From a virus: 30,240 nt of DNA. Positions within the stretch are counted from its first letter, which is position 1. Every line of letters begins with the position of its first letter. A program made the position numbers and the translations under genes. This document shows, one piece after another, positions 16,238-22,719 of this stretch. The stretch spans positions 1 through 30,240 of IMG/VR virus record IMGVR_UViG_3300037847_000768; one strand, 5' to 3'. A model generated the notes under the pieces. That model saw nothing but the letters and a program-made list of their open reading frames with translations. It searched no databases and was not told the DNA's origin.

Positions 16238-16314
16238 AACCTTTCTTCTATTTGTGTTAATATATACATTCCTAATACAAAACCTACTCCAAATATTATT
16301 GCGTTTATTATCAT
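16234..16314 (-). CDS. 26-aa membrane microprotein
   Basis: The ATG at 16314 overlaps the preceding stop and the TGA at 16234 overlaps the next GTG start. The product begins MIINAIIFGVGFVLGMYIL and ends TQIEERL: one transmembrane helix followed by a short charged tail. The translational coupling on both sides is the main support for it being a gene. Confidence 0.5.
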   Translation of the reverse strand: MIINAIIFGVGFVLGMYILTQIEERL

Positions 16315-16484
16315 TTTGTCAAAAGGTATTCTAATAATTGTAATGGAGTGTAAATAGTTAATCCATCATTGTAGTTCTTATATATCTGTGTAAATTCTTG
16401 TTGTTCCTCATCAAAAGTCCATAAAGTTTTTACTCCGCTGTCTATTTGTTTTCTTAGTATGTTCTTAATGTTCTTGTATCTCAT
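16311..16484 (-). CDS. Hypothetical protein, 57 aa
   Basis: ATG at 16484 overlaps the upstream TGA as ATGA, and the stop at 16311 overlaps the start of the next microgene. The product starts MRYKNIKNILRKQIDSGVKT and includes LWTFDEEQQEFTQIYKN and a C-terminal TPLQLLEYLLTK helix. Soluble, mixed charge, no recognisable family. The four-base overlaps make an expressed gene likely. Confidence 0.6.
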   Translation of the reverse strand: MRYKNIKNILRKQIDSGVKTLWTFDEEQQEFTQIYKNYNDGLTIYTPLQLLEYLLTK

Positions 16485-16663
16485 TTTTTATATTTCAAAT
16501 ATTGTTGCTCTTCTGTTATATGTTTCTCCTCAATACCAAATTGCATTTCAAAACTATAGTCCTCTGTAATAATTTCAGGTATAACTAACTTACCATTTTT
16601 TATTATACTTTTTTTGTAGTAGTACTTTTTTGTTTTTCTACCTGCGTTTCTCCAGTTTTTCAT
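16481..16663 (-). CDS. Small basic hypothetical protein, 60 aa
   Basis: Begins MKNWRNAGRKTKKYYYKKS, a strongly basic Tyr-rich N-terminus, followed by a beta-like part (KLVIPEIITEDYSFEMQFGI) and an acidic end. It overlaps the DUF3310 gene upstream by 26 bp and the next gene by four. A nucleic-acid-binding role would fit the charge, but no family is recognised. Confidence 0.55.
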   Translation of the reverse strand: MKNWRNAGRKTKKYYYKKSIIKNGKLVIPEIITEDYSFEMQFGIEEKHITEEQQYLKYKK

Positions 16664-16961
16664 ATTTTTCTATTTCAAATTCTAAATGTGCAATAGCTTT
16701 AGTTAAACATTCTATTGGTGTATCGTGTTTATGATAAGATCGTAAAATGTAAGTAACTGCTGTTCCTAAATGATAAGTTAAATTAAAATTGTCACATACT
16801 TTCCTAGCTTCATACCCTTCTTTACCTTTATAGTATTCTGGAACTCTACAATCTTTTTTAGTTGGTGTCACATTATCCCACCTTGGATAATCTTTACTTT
16901 GTTTAGCGTTGTCTAAATTTCTATCTAGTTCCCAGTAGTATTTACTCTTGTGTTCTTTCAT
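16638..16961 (-). CDS. DUF3310 family protein, 107 aa
   Basis: Contains the DUF3310 pattern: EYYKGKEGYEARKVCDNFNL (about 42-61), TYHLGTAVTYILRSYHKHDT and ECLTKAIAHLEFEIEKY. DUF3310 includes phage proteins related to T7 gp1.7, a nucleotide kinase, so a role in nucleotide metabolism is possible; for this protein it is inference. The N-terminal 40 residues form a charged extension. It overlaps both neighbours, in a run of small early genes after the sigma-like gene. Confidence 0.75.
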   Translation of the reverse strand: MKEHKSKYYWELDRNLDNAKQSKDYPRWDNVTPTKKDCRVPEYYKGKEGYEARKVCDNFNLTYHLGTAVTYILRSYHKHDTPIECLTKAIAHLEFEIEKYEKLEKRR

Positions 16962-17340
16962 ATACTTTTTTTATACCTCTATAACATTGAGCTAAACAAC
17001 TATTACAATTAGTGTTTAATCTAAATCCTGTGTTATAAATTGTGTTATGTAATTCTATCATTTTCTTTTTTGCTTCTTTCGTCTTAGCTTCTCCTGTTTT
17101 TATGTCTTCCCATATTTCAAAAATTTCTTGTTTTAGATGTTCAGGTATTTCTTTAAGTTTTACATGTTCTGTCGCTTTCCATTTATTATCAGGACAACTC
17201 ATAATACTAATGCTTGCCTTAATTCTCATAAAACATTTACATTTTTTACAAGTCATTGTAGGTTTAAATAGGTATTCACAACCCCTACAAACTTCTAATC
17301 TAGCATTATATAAATCTTTACTTACAAAAAAATTACTCAC
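16942..17340 (-). CDS. Zinc-ribbon protein, 132 aa
   Basis: The N-terminus has a cysteine array: CRGCEYL (C19, C22), TCKKCKCF and SCPDNKW, arranged as in treble-clef or zinc-ribbon proteins of phages (DUF6171-like in pattern). A long charged helix follows (PEHLKQEIFEIWEDIKTGEA), and a second Cys set near the end (CNSCLAQCYRG) could form a second metal site. It starts eight bases before the end of the sigma-like gene and overlaps DUF3310. It is probably a small DNA- or protein-binding factor, perhaps with a role in transcription given its neighbour. Confidence 0.65.
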   Translation of the reverse strand: MSNFFVSKDLYNARLEVCRGCEYLFKPTMTCKKCKCFMRIKASISIMSCPDNKWKATEHVKLKEIPEHLKQEIFEIWEDIKTGEAKTKEAKKKMIELHNTIYNTGFRLNTNCNSCLAQCYRGIKKVYERTQE

Positions 17341-17866
17341 TTAACACTTCTTTTAAAATTTTTCTTACGTTATCTATAGTATTAAATAAACTATTTCTAC
17401 TTATACCTGTTTTCTTTGCTAATGTGTCCAGGGTTTCTTTATTCTCTACACTATAGTATAGTTTGTAAATTTCCTTATCATACCAATACATCTTGTCTAA
17501 CTCTTTATCTATTTGTTCGTAATACTCCCATGTTTTAACTTCTTCTGATGTATCAGTATAATTATATACAATGTAATCTACATTTTCTAAACTTGTTAAA
17601 TTATCGTAATACTTTGTATATGTAGAATAATATCTGTTCTTTTTAGAAGTAAAGTATCTTCTAATTGTTAAAGCAGAATATTTTATTAGTCCTTCTTTAC
17701 CATCTTTTTCGTATATATTGTTTAGAGTATCCTGGTTCATATTTAAAAAATACTCATATAACATTTGTACCGCATCGTTTATTTTATCTTGACAATTTGT
17801 GTATTGTCCTGCTATCCCTTTAAAAACAATTTCTAACTCTATTAAAGTTTTATAAACCTTACTCAT
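17333..17866 (-). CDS. Phage RNA polymerase sigma-like factor, 177 aa
   Basis: All-helical protein with a C-terminal HTH in the pattern of sigma region 4: YDKEIYKLYYSVENKETLDT, then LAKKTGISRNSLFNTIDNVR and KILKEVL. The first part (CQDKINDAVQMLYEYFLNMN, then LIKYSALTIRRYFTSKKN) resembles region 2 with its aromatic/basic stretch. Flavobacterial phages often carry such divergent sigma-like proteins. It could redirect host RNA polymerase to late promoters, possibly the repeated motif found at four late gene starts, but that link is speculation. Alternative: an RNA-polymerase-independent DNA-binding regulator. Confidence 0.65.
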   Translation of the reverse strand: MSKVYKTLIELEIVFKGIAGQYTNCQDKINDAVQMLYEYFLNMNQDTLNNIYEKDGKEGLIKYSALTIRRYFTSKKNRYYSTYTKYYDNLTSLENVDYIVYNYTDTSEEVKTWEYYEQIDKELDKMYWYDKEIYKLYYSVENKETLDTLAKKTGISRNSLFNTIDNVRKILKEVLSE

Positions 17867-18215
17867 TATTTATTTTTAATTTATGTAGATTTTCTACCAC
17901 TTTTATAGTTTTTGTATAAATTAATTGTTTTTGTATTTGTACCTGTAAATTATTTTCTTTATTAGTTATCCCGCATAAAAAACCACTACTCATTATTGAT
18001 AGTTGTAGTGGAATTATAGTTAAAAAATCGTAATAGTTTCCGGTATCGTATTGGTTTCCGTATTCATTATGATAGTCAATTATAGCCTTTAGGATCTCTG
18101 TGTATTCAATCTTTCTATCATCATCTTTTACTAGAGGAAAAATACCATCCAACACCGAAGTCATGTAGTCTTCAATCAGTACCTCATGTTCTATACAAGA
18201 GTAGATAGGTTTCAT
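17859..18215 (-). CDS. Hypothetical protein, 118 aa
   Basis: Start taken as ATG at 18215 (MKPIYSCIEHEV). An in-frame TTG lies nine bases upstream, but the ATG sits in the centre of a near-palindrome and needs no rare start. The protein is mainly helical (ILKAIIDYHNEYGNQYD, LQVQIQKQLIYTKTIKVVEN). It includes the hydrophobic stretch FLTIIPLQLSIMSSGFLCGI, which could be a buried core or one weak membrane segment. It overlaps the sigma-like gene by eight bases. No family recognised. Confidence 0.55.
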   Translation of the reverse strand: MKPIYSCIEHEVLIEDYMTSVLDGIFPLVKDDDRKIEYTEILKAIIDYHNEYGNQYDTGNYYDFLTIIPLQLSIMSSGFLCGITNKENNLQVQIQKQLIYTKTIKVVENLHKLKINNE

Positions 18216-18223
18216 GTGAAACA
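18208..18223 (-). promoter_or_regulatory. parS-like near-palindrome over a start codon
   Basis: Minus-strand TGTTTCACATGAAACC matches the bacterial parS consensus (TGTTTCACGTGAAACA) at 14 of 16 positions and contains the ATG of the 118-aa gene. It could be a protein-binding operator; chance resemblance is possible. Confidence 0.35.
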
Positions 18224-18268
18224 ATCTTACGAATACATTTGTTTAATTTTACATTTTTTATAAAAAAG

Positions 18269-18277
18269 TTATTCACA
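18269..18277 (+). promoter_or_regulatory. DnaA-box-like 9-mer (TTATTCACA)
   Basis: Plus-strand match to TTATNCACA at the end of the ninG-like gene, beside a short AT-rich intergenic stretch. About one match is expected by chance in a window of this size, so the weight is low. Confidence 0.25.
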
Positions 18278-18673
18278 ACTTTTCTTTAATATCTTTACTT
18301 TCTCTTTATAGTAATCAATTTTCTCAACATATTCATGTCTCATATACTTAACTGTAGACTTACTCATTAATACTAACTCATCAGATATACCTTCTCCAAT
18401 TCTTATATCTAATAGTTTCCCAAATGCATACTGTTCTCCTTGATTAAACATGTTACATCGAACACATTGTACTTGAACGTTAATCTCATTCCATCTTGTT
18501 GGCAAATGTCTTCTACTTTGAAAATGTCCTGCCTGTAGTTTTTTATAATGATCTATTTTACCACATGTCCAGCATTCAGTCCTTCCGTTTTCATCTGCAT
18601 GTCTTAGTCTAATATACAAACTAAACCATTTGTCTAGTTCTTTTTTTAGTTTAGGAATAGATTTGTTTTTCAT
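18269..18673 (-). CDS. ninG: NinG/Rap-like recombination nuclease, 134 aa
   Basis: Resembles lambda NinG (Rap), a structure-specific endonuclease that acts on recombination intermediates. The zinc/HNH-like core is visible: ECWTCGK (C34, C37), LQAGHFQSRRHLPTRW (about 46-61) and VQCVRCNMFNQGE (C70, C73). The length is shorter than lambda NinG, with a typical N-terminal LKKELDKWFSLYIRLRHAD helix. It shares one base with the upstream winged-helix gene (TAATG). It probably supports recombination-dependent replication or concatemer resolution with the SSB-like and initiator-like proteins. Confidence 0.85.
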   Translation of the reverse strand: MKNKSIPKLKKELDKWFSLYIRLRHADENGRTECWTCGKIDHYKKLQAGHFQSRRHLPTRWNEINVQVQCVRCNMFNQGEQYAFGKLLDIRIGEGISDELVLMSKSTVKYMRHEYVEKIDYYKEKVKILKKSCE

Positions 18674-18975
18674 TATCTTTCTTTTATTGTAGTATAAAAG
18701 TGTTCCGGTTTTCCATATATTCCTGTTTTTGTTTTAGACAGTTTAAATAAATATCCTTGTCTTTGTAAATTACTCATTGCTCTTCTTATACTTGTAAGAG
18801 GTACGTTTTTGTAAATTTTAAAATGTTCCCACACCTCTGAAGCTGTTAGATTTTTAAACATTGTGTTCTCAAATATAAAACGTACTATTTCTTCTTGTTT
18901 CATATTTGCTTTTTGTGCTTTTAAAAATTCTTCAATCGTTAAATTGTTTGTGTTGTGATAGTGTTTTGTTTTCAT
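18673..18975 (-). CDS. Winged-helix DNA-binding protein, 100 aa
   Basis: Residues about 25-95 give a winged-helix pattern: KQEEIVRFIFENTMFKNLTA, SEVWEHFKIYKNVPLTSIRR (recognition helix) and AMSNLQRQGYLFKLSKTKTG (wing), then KPEHFYTTI. This looks like a MarR- or ArsR-type regulator or a replication-associated winged helix. Overlaps the upstream 61-aa gene as ATGA and the ninG-like gene as TAATG, so it is co-translated with them. Target unknown. Confidence 0.7.
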   Translation of the reverse strand: MKTKHYHNTNNLTIEEFLKAQKANMKQEEIVRFIFENTMFKNLTASEVWEHFKIYKNVPLTSIRRAMSNLQRQGYLFKLSKTKTGIYGKPEHFYTTIKER

Positions 18976-19157
18976 AGTTTTAATTTTAATTGTTTGTTTT
19001 CTTTTATTTGTAATTCGTTAAATAATTCATGTATTTCTTTTCCTTTTAAATTACTAGTTATTCCAGTCATTAGTTTGTTTGCAATAAATGGATTATTTGT
19101 CATAGCGTCTACAATTAATCTGACTTTACTTACTGGATTTAATTCTTCTGATTTCAT
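18972..19157 (-). CDS. Hypothetical protein, 61 aa
   Basis: Starts MKSEELNPVSKVRLIVDAM and continues with NNPFIANKLMTGITSNLKGK and a helical lysine-rich end. ATGA overlaps on both sides tie it to the methyltransferase and the winged-helix gene. No family recognised. Confidence 0.55.
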   Translation of the reverse strand: MKSEELNPVSKVRLIVDAMTNNPFIANKLMTGITSNLKGKEIHELFNELQIKENKQLKLKL

Positions 19158-19780
19158 AATACGCTAGCTATTATTTCTATTAGTAATTGTTCTGGGATTT
19201 TACTTCGTTCATAGTTATTTTTTAATCCTTGTGTTCCTGTCCTAGAACCTCTTGGTGCATATTCGTGGTGACAATGTTTATTACCTGCATAACATTGTGG
19301 TTTTGGTCGCCAACCTTCAGTATTAAATATATCATAAATATGATTACTCCAAATATCCGTAGGTTTCATTCTGTTATCACCATAAGAACAATAAGTAATT
19401 GTTGTACGATTAATACCTTTTATTTTTCTACGCATTTTACCTACAGGGTTTTCTATAAAATAATATTCTGGTTTGTAGTGTTCTATTATTTCTAAAGTTT
19501 TATTAAGTATTTGCATTCCTAAAATAGCTTCTTTTGTCTTTGGTGTGTGGTCTTCGTTCCAATGATGCCCTATACTAGCTACACTAAAATACGTACAGGG
19601 GGGTGAAGCCCATATTATGTTTGGTCTAAATGGTACTTTACTATAGTCAAATTTTAATATATCTACTACATAATCTATATTTTTAAAGTCGTTTATATCT
19701 ACACTAAATACTTCTAAACCAAATTTTTCGGCTACTTTACCAAATGATCTACTACCTGCAAATAATTCTAGTGCTTTCAC
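19154..19780 (-). CDS. C5-cytosine DNA methyltransferase-like protein, 208 aa
   Basis: SAM-dependent DNA cytosine methyltransferase signature: motif I ELFAGSRSFG (5-14), motif II-like VFSVDIN with D28, catalytic motif IV WASPPCTYFS with C62, and motif VI YFIENPVGKMR (107-117). TTITYCSYGD follows and may stand for motif VIII. At 208 aa it is shorter than typical enzymes (over 300), with a compact target-recognition part rich in Cys/His (QCYAGNKHCHHEYAPRGSRT). Catalytic residues are intact. It may protect phage DNA from host restriction or act with the PP-loop and Mom-like genes; sequence specificity cannot be read. Confidence 0.8.
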   Translation of the reverse strand: MKALELFAGSRSFGKVAEKFGLEVFSVDINDFKNIDYVVDILKFDYSKVPFRPNIIWASPPCTYFSVASIGHHWNEDHTPKTKEAILGMQILNKTLEIIEHYKPEYYFIENPVGKMRRKIKGINRTTITYCSYGDNRMKPTDIWSNHIYDIFNTEGWRPKPQCYAGNKHCHHEYAPRGSRTGTQGLKNNYERSKIPEQLLIEIIASVL

Positions 19781-19962
19781 TGATTTCTTTTCACTATAAT
19801 TTTACTTAGTTTTATTAAGTCATTACAACTTTCTAACCATTCAAAAACTATTTCGTTTCGCTTGTATAATTCCCCATGTAAAGCAAAAAACATTGCGTCC
19901 TCATTACCTTTTGTTACTTGCATTAACCATTTTTCAAATGCTCTATATTTTTGTATTTTCAT
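19777..19962 (-). CDS. Hypothetical protein, 61 aa
   Basis: Starts MKIQKYRAFEKWLMQVTKGN; a compact helical protein with EDAMFFALHGELYKRNEIVF and a basic end. ATGA overlaps on both sides join it to the 126-aa gene and the methyltransferase gene. No family recognised. Confidence 0.55.
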   Translation of the reverse strand: MKIQKYRAFEKWLMQVTKGNEDAMFFALHGELYKRNEIVFEWLESCNDLIKLSKIIVKRNQ

Positions 19963-20339
19963 TTTATTAAATTAATTTTGTTTTCTATTTTATTAAGTCC
20001 TGTACCTGTTTTACTTCTATATTGTAAACGTTTATCTTGTCTAGCTGGTTCTTTGTCTGCATTATCCCAAATTAGCTGTCTATGTGCTTTTATCCACAAA
20101 TAATATGTCTGGACATTCAGAACAAATTTGTCTGTGTGTCTTACTCCATTGCGGAATGATTGTTGAATATCCTCAAAAGTTAAATTACTAAAATCTTGTA
20201 ATAAATCATAATATAAACTTTGTGCAAGTATTACAAGTGTCTTGTCATCTTTACTTTGTCCTAGTTCTACAAATGTCTTTGTTATTAAATCTAAACATTT
20301 TAGTTTTAAGTCCTTTTCTGTATATTGTTTTATTTTCAT
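19959..20339 (-). CDS. Phage replication-associated hypothetical protein, 126 aa
   Basis: The start is placed at ATG 20339 (MKIKQYTEKDLKLK), one base after the upstream stop; a longer in-frame version would overlap that gene by 32 bases with a less likely start. The protein is helical: LVILAQSLYYDLLQDFSNLT, FEDIQQSFRNGVRHTDKFVL and VQTYYLWIKAHRQLIWDN. This helical pattern recalls small phage proteins that load or regulate helicases, but I cannot name a family. A perfect TTATCCACA (20090-20098) is encoded by the YLWIK codons and is probably coincidental. Confidence 0.55.
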   Translation of the reverse strand: MKIKQYTEKDLKLKCLDLITKTFVELGQSKDDKTLVILAQSLYYDLLQDFSNLTFEDIQQSFRNGVRHTDKFVLNVQTYYLWIKAHRQLIWDNADKEPARQDKRLQYRSKTGTGLNKIENKINLIK

Positions 20340-20340
20340 A

Positions 20341-21192
20341 TTAATTTGCTTTACAAAAACAATCTGTTTCAAAATCCATATTATCGTCGAATAAGTTTCC
20401 TTGTTTTTTTCTTAATTCGTGTTGATCTTCAATAGTATTAAACGGCAACTCAGACTCATTTATTAAATCTCTTACAGTCTTGTTAGATCTTAAGTCAAAT
20501 CTAGGGTATTTTTCTGTTGTATATTTACTTTCTATATTATCCCACCACTCAGCGTCTCCAGGACTTTCTTTTATCATAGTCAATCTTTTTCTAACTGACT
20601 TTTTAAAACATAAATCACAGTTTCCTTGATAATCTTTTATTTGTAAATCAAAACATTGTTTATCCCACCAACTCCTAATAAAATTTACATCTATTTTTAT
20701 ATCGTCACATAATGGGTATATAAATTTTTTATTCTCTGCATGAATGCTTTTTCTATGTCTTTCGTCATATCTTATACCCATTGCTGTATATACTTCTTTA
20801 TATTTTAAGTCTTTAACATATTTATCCATAGGTCTTTGTTTTAATTCTCTTGTACAAATTGATGCAAAAGTGTTTGGTAATCCATACTTTTTAATCATTT
20901 CCTCAAAAGGTTCTCCGTTTCTACTTGCTGTTTTAAAATCTACTATTTTGTATGTAGTTGCTATTCCCTTTTCTTTATTAACTTTTGCTTCTAACCATAC
21001 TACATTTAAGTTCCATTCTTTATCACATTGATCTATAAATTTTAATGTTTCTTCTTTTTCTTTACCAGTATTAGCAAATAAAAAAACCTTATCATAATCT
21101 TTATACTTATCATATTCAATCAAAAATTTTGCCATAAAAGCTGATGTTCTACCACCTGAAAAGGTGCATACTAAAAGTTTTTTATTTTTCAT
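20341..21192 (-). CDS. PP-loop ATPase, PAPS-reductase/DndC-like, 283 aa
   Basis: N-terminal PP-loop SGGRTSA (12-18) within a KLLVCTFSGGRTS start, followed by VFLFANTGKEKEETLKFI (36-53), as in the PAPS reductase/ATP pyrophosphatase superfamily. Further conserved points are SICTRELKQRPM (C113), MGIRYDERHR (138-147) and a C-terminal CDLCFKK (C192, C195) that could bind a metal or Fe-S cluster. DndC of phosphorothioation systems and many phage proteins share this layout. No other dnd genes are here, so the substrate is unknown: DNA sulfur modification, nucleoside modification or sulfur metabolism are options. It is near the methyltransferase gene. Confidence 0.8.
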   Translation of the reverse strand: MKNKKLLVCTFSGGRTSAFMAKFLIEYDKYKDYDKVFLFANTGKEKEETLKFIDQCDKEWNLNVVWLEAKVNKEKGIATTYKIVDFKTASRNGEPFEEMIKKYGLPNTFASICTRELKQRPMDKYVKDLKYKEVYTAMGIRYDERHRKSIHAENKKFIYPLCDDIKIDVNFIRSWWDKQCFDLQIKDYQGNCDLCFKKSVRKRLTMIKESPGDAEWWDNIESKYTTEKYPRFDLRSNKTVRDLINESELPFNTIEDQHELRKKQGNLFDDNMDFETDCFCKAN

Positions 21193-21299
21193 ATAAATTG
21201 CGATATTAAGTACCCAGTTAAAATATAAAGTAATATAGAAATTGTAACATTTGTATAATATTTTTTTCTTTTATTTTTATTGTATTCTTCTAAATTCAT
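21189..21299 (-). CDS. 36-aa membrane microprotein
   Basis: ATG at 21299, two bases after the HTH gene stop; its TGA overlaps the next ATG (ATGA). The product starts MNLEEYNKNKRKKYYTNVT and ends with one hydrophobic helix ISILLYILTGYLISQFI. The coupling to the PP-loop gene suggests a real gene. Function unknown. Confidence 0.55.
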   Translation of the reverse strand: MNLEEYNKNKRKKYYTNVTISILLYILTGYLISQFI

Positions 21300-21301
21300 G
21301 T

Positions 21302-21538
21302 TTAATATATTAAGTCCATTATAAAGTTAGCGTCTACACCTGTTTCTTCACATATTGTTTTAACATAACGCATCTGTATTTTATCCGGGTTATCCATCCA
21401 CCTGTCAATGGTCATAGGAGTAACATCAAAATCCATAGACATACCCTGTCTGCTAAAACCTTCTTCTTTAAGAAATTTATGTAATTTACTTTTGTCTAAT
21501 GTTGTATAGTTTGCTTTTTTAAATCTTTTTACTTTCAT
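21302..21538 (-). CDS. Cro/CI-like helix-turn-helix protein, 78 aa
   Basis: Residues about 18-70 form a small HTH domain: LHKFLKEEGFSRQGMSMDFD, VTPMTIDRWMDNPDKIQM and ICEETGVDANFI. It has the DVTPMTIDRW recognition-helix pattern of phage Cro-type regulators. The N-terminus is basic (KVKRFKKANY). It overlaps the winged-helix replication gene as ATGA. Probably regulates early transcription. No divergent partner or lysogeny module is seen, so a CI-like lysogenic repressor is unlikely. Confidence 0.7.
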   Translation of the reverse strand: MKVKRFKKANYTTLDKSKLHKFLKEEGFSRQGMSMDFDVTPMTIDRWMDNPDKIQMRYVKTICEETGVDANFIMDLIY

Positions 21539-22194
21539 AATCCTAAATGTTTTTTAGCTTGTTCATAATTATTTAATTGTGCGTCTATTTTACTTGTCTT
21601 TGTTTTGTTCCAGGTTTTATCGTTTTTAGCCCATCTAGACAACCTCCTACCTATATCAAATGTTTTCTGCATTTCAAACTTCATTTTAGTTCCTTTCGGA
21701 TTTGTTTCAGTCCAATACTCGCAAAAATCATTACATAGTTCTGTAGAATATTTTGAGTTATAAACTTTTTCCTCAAATTCTTTTAAACGAATTGATATAT
21801 CTATAGTAGTATTATTTATTTTAATTTGTTTATTGTTATTAATAGTTGTTGATTTATTTGATGTCAAGTCCTTTAGAAAGTTAACAACTTGTTCTTCATT
21901 TATTTTAAAATGTATTTTAGCTGGAACTCCCATTCGCTTTGTTTCAATTAAATTTTCTTTTTTAAGAGTTTTAACAGCTTTACGTTGTTGATAAGGAGAA
22001 AGAGTAGTATCTTTAAAAATGTTTGTTTCAGTATTAAAAAAATGTCCTTCAACTAAAGTTTTGTTTTCTATAAAATATTGTTCTTTACTTATAAGATCTG
22101 CGAGTAGGACTGCCGCTTTTAATCCTACCCGCTTTGCTAACCTTTTATTAACTATTAAAAATGCAGTACTACTTAACAAGTGTTTCATCCTCAA
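21535..22194 (-). CDS. Winged-helix replication initiation-like protein, 219 aa
   Basis: N-terminal winged helix: LLSSTAFLIVNKRLAKRVGL, a helix KAAVLLADLISKEQYF, a recognition stretch TLSPYQQRKAVKTLKKENL (64-82) and a wing IETKRMGVPAKIHFKI. The C-terminal ~70 residues (FCEYWTETNPKGTKMKFEMQ, TFDIGRRLSRWAKN) resemble the end of many phage replication proteins that recruit host DnaB helicase. Residues 105-135 are an Asn/Thr-rich linker. It lies beside a DnaA-domain-IV-like gene and an SSB-like gene, forming a replication cluster. It overlaps the upstream gene by 26 bases. Confidence 0.7.
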   Translation of the reverse strand: MRMKHLLSSTAFLIVNKRLAKRVGLKAAVLLADLISKEQYFIENKTLVEGHFFNTETNIFKDTTLSPYQQRKAVKTLKKENLIETKRMGVPAKIHFKINEEQVVNFLKDLTSNKSTTINNNKQIKINNTTIDISIRLKEFEEKVYNSKYSTELCNDFCEYWTETNPKGTKMKFEMQKTFDIGRRLSRWAKNDKTWNKTKTSKIDAQLNNYEQAKKHLGL

Positions 22195-22717
22195 AAATTA
22201 TTTCTATTTTACAATCATAGTCTATAAGCGCTAACCTAATCAATTCCTGATTAAAACTAAAGTTTCTATAATCAGTATTTACAATTACTTGAAAGTCTTT
22301 CATTTCTACTTTTATAAATACACTAGGTTTGTCTGAATACTTAACTCCTGAATTAAAAAGATAAGACCTTAAGTCTTGTTCGTTTTGAAACACTTTTCTT
22401 TTTTGTTTTAATCTACAGTAATCTTCATAAATCTTGTCAAAAGTATTTCTATATGTGCTCCAATTATTGTAATAACTATCATGTTTATTAAAATAACTCA
22501 AAATGCTAGTCCGATCTTTATTTAAACAAGCTGCAATAATTTGTGGATGTATGTTTTTTTCTATCCTGGCTATATTAGACAAAACCTGCCTACATACCAC
22601 ATGTAGTTGTAATCTACTACTACTTGTTATTTCGCTAATGTCAAATCCGTAATTATTCTTGACTATTGCTAATAGTGTAGAAATAGTCTGTTTATCTGTA
22701 ATATTTGTTTTTCTCAT
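22169..22717 (-). CDS. DnaA-domain-IV-like origin-binding protein, 182 aa
   Basis: Residues about 31-86 resemble the DnaA C-terminal DNA-binding domain: TSSSRLQLHVVCRQVLSNIA, a central helix IARIEKNIHPQIIAACL, and LNKDRTSILSYFNKHDSYYN, where DRTSIL takes the place of the RDHTTV motif. The AAA+ ATPase region of DnaA is absent. The second half (KRKVFQNEQDLRSYLF, VFIKVEMKDFQVIVN) is different and may bind a partner. It may mark the phage origin or compete with host DnaA. Confidence 0.65.
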   Translation of the reverse strand: MRKTNITDKQTISTLLAIVKNNYGFDISEITSSSRLQLHVVCRQVLSNIARIEKNIHPQIIAACLNKDRTSILSYFNKHDSYYNNWSTYRNTFDKIYEDYCRLKQKRKVFQNEQDLRSYLFNSGVKYSDKPSVFIKVEMKDFQVIVNTDYRNFSFNQELIRLALIDYDCKIEIIFEDETLVK

Positions 22718-22719
22718 AA

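Noticed and set aside
20090-20098. Perfect DnaA box TTATCCACA
   Set aside because: It is inside the 126-aa coding sequence, isolated from other boxes, and about the number of such matches expected by chance.
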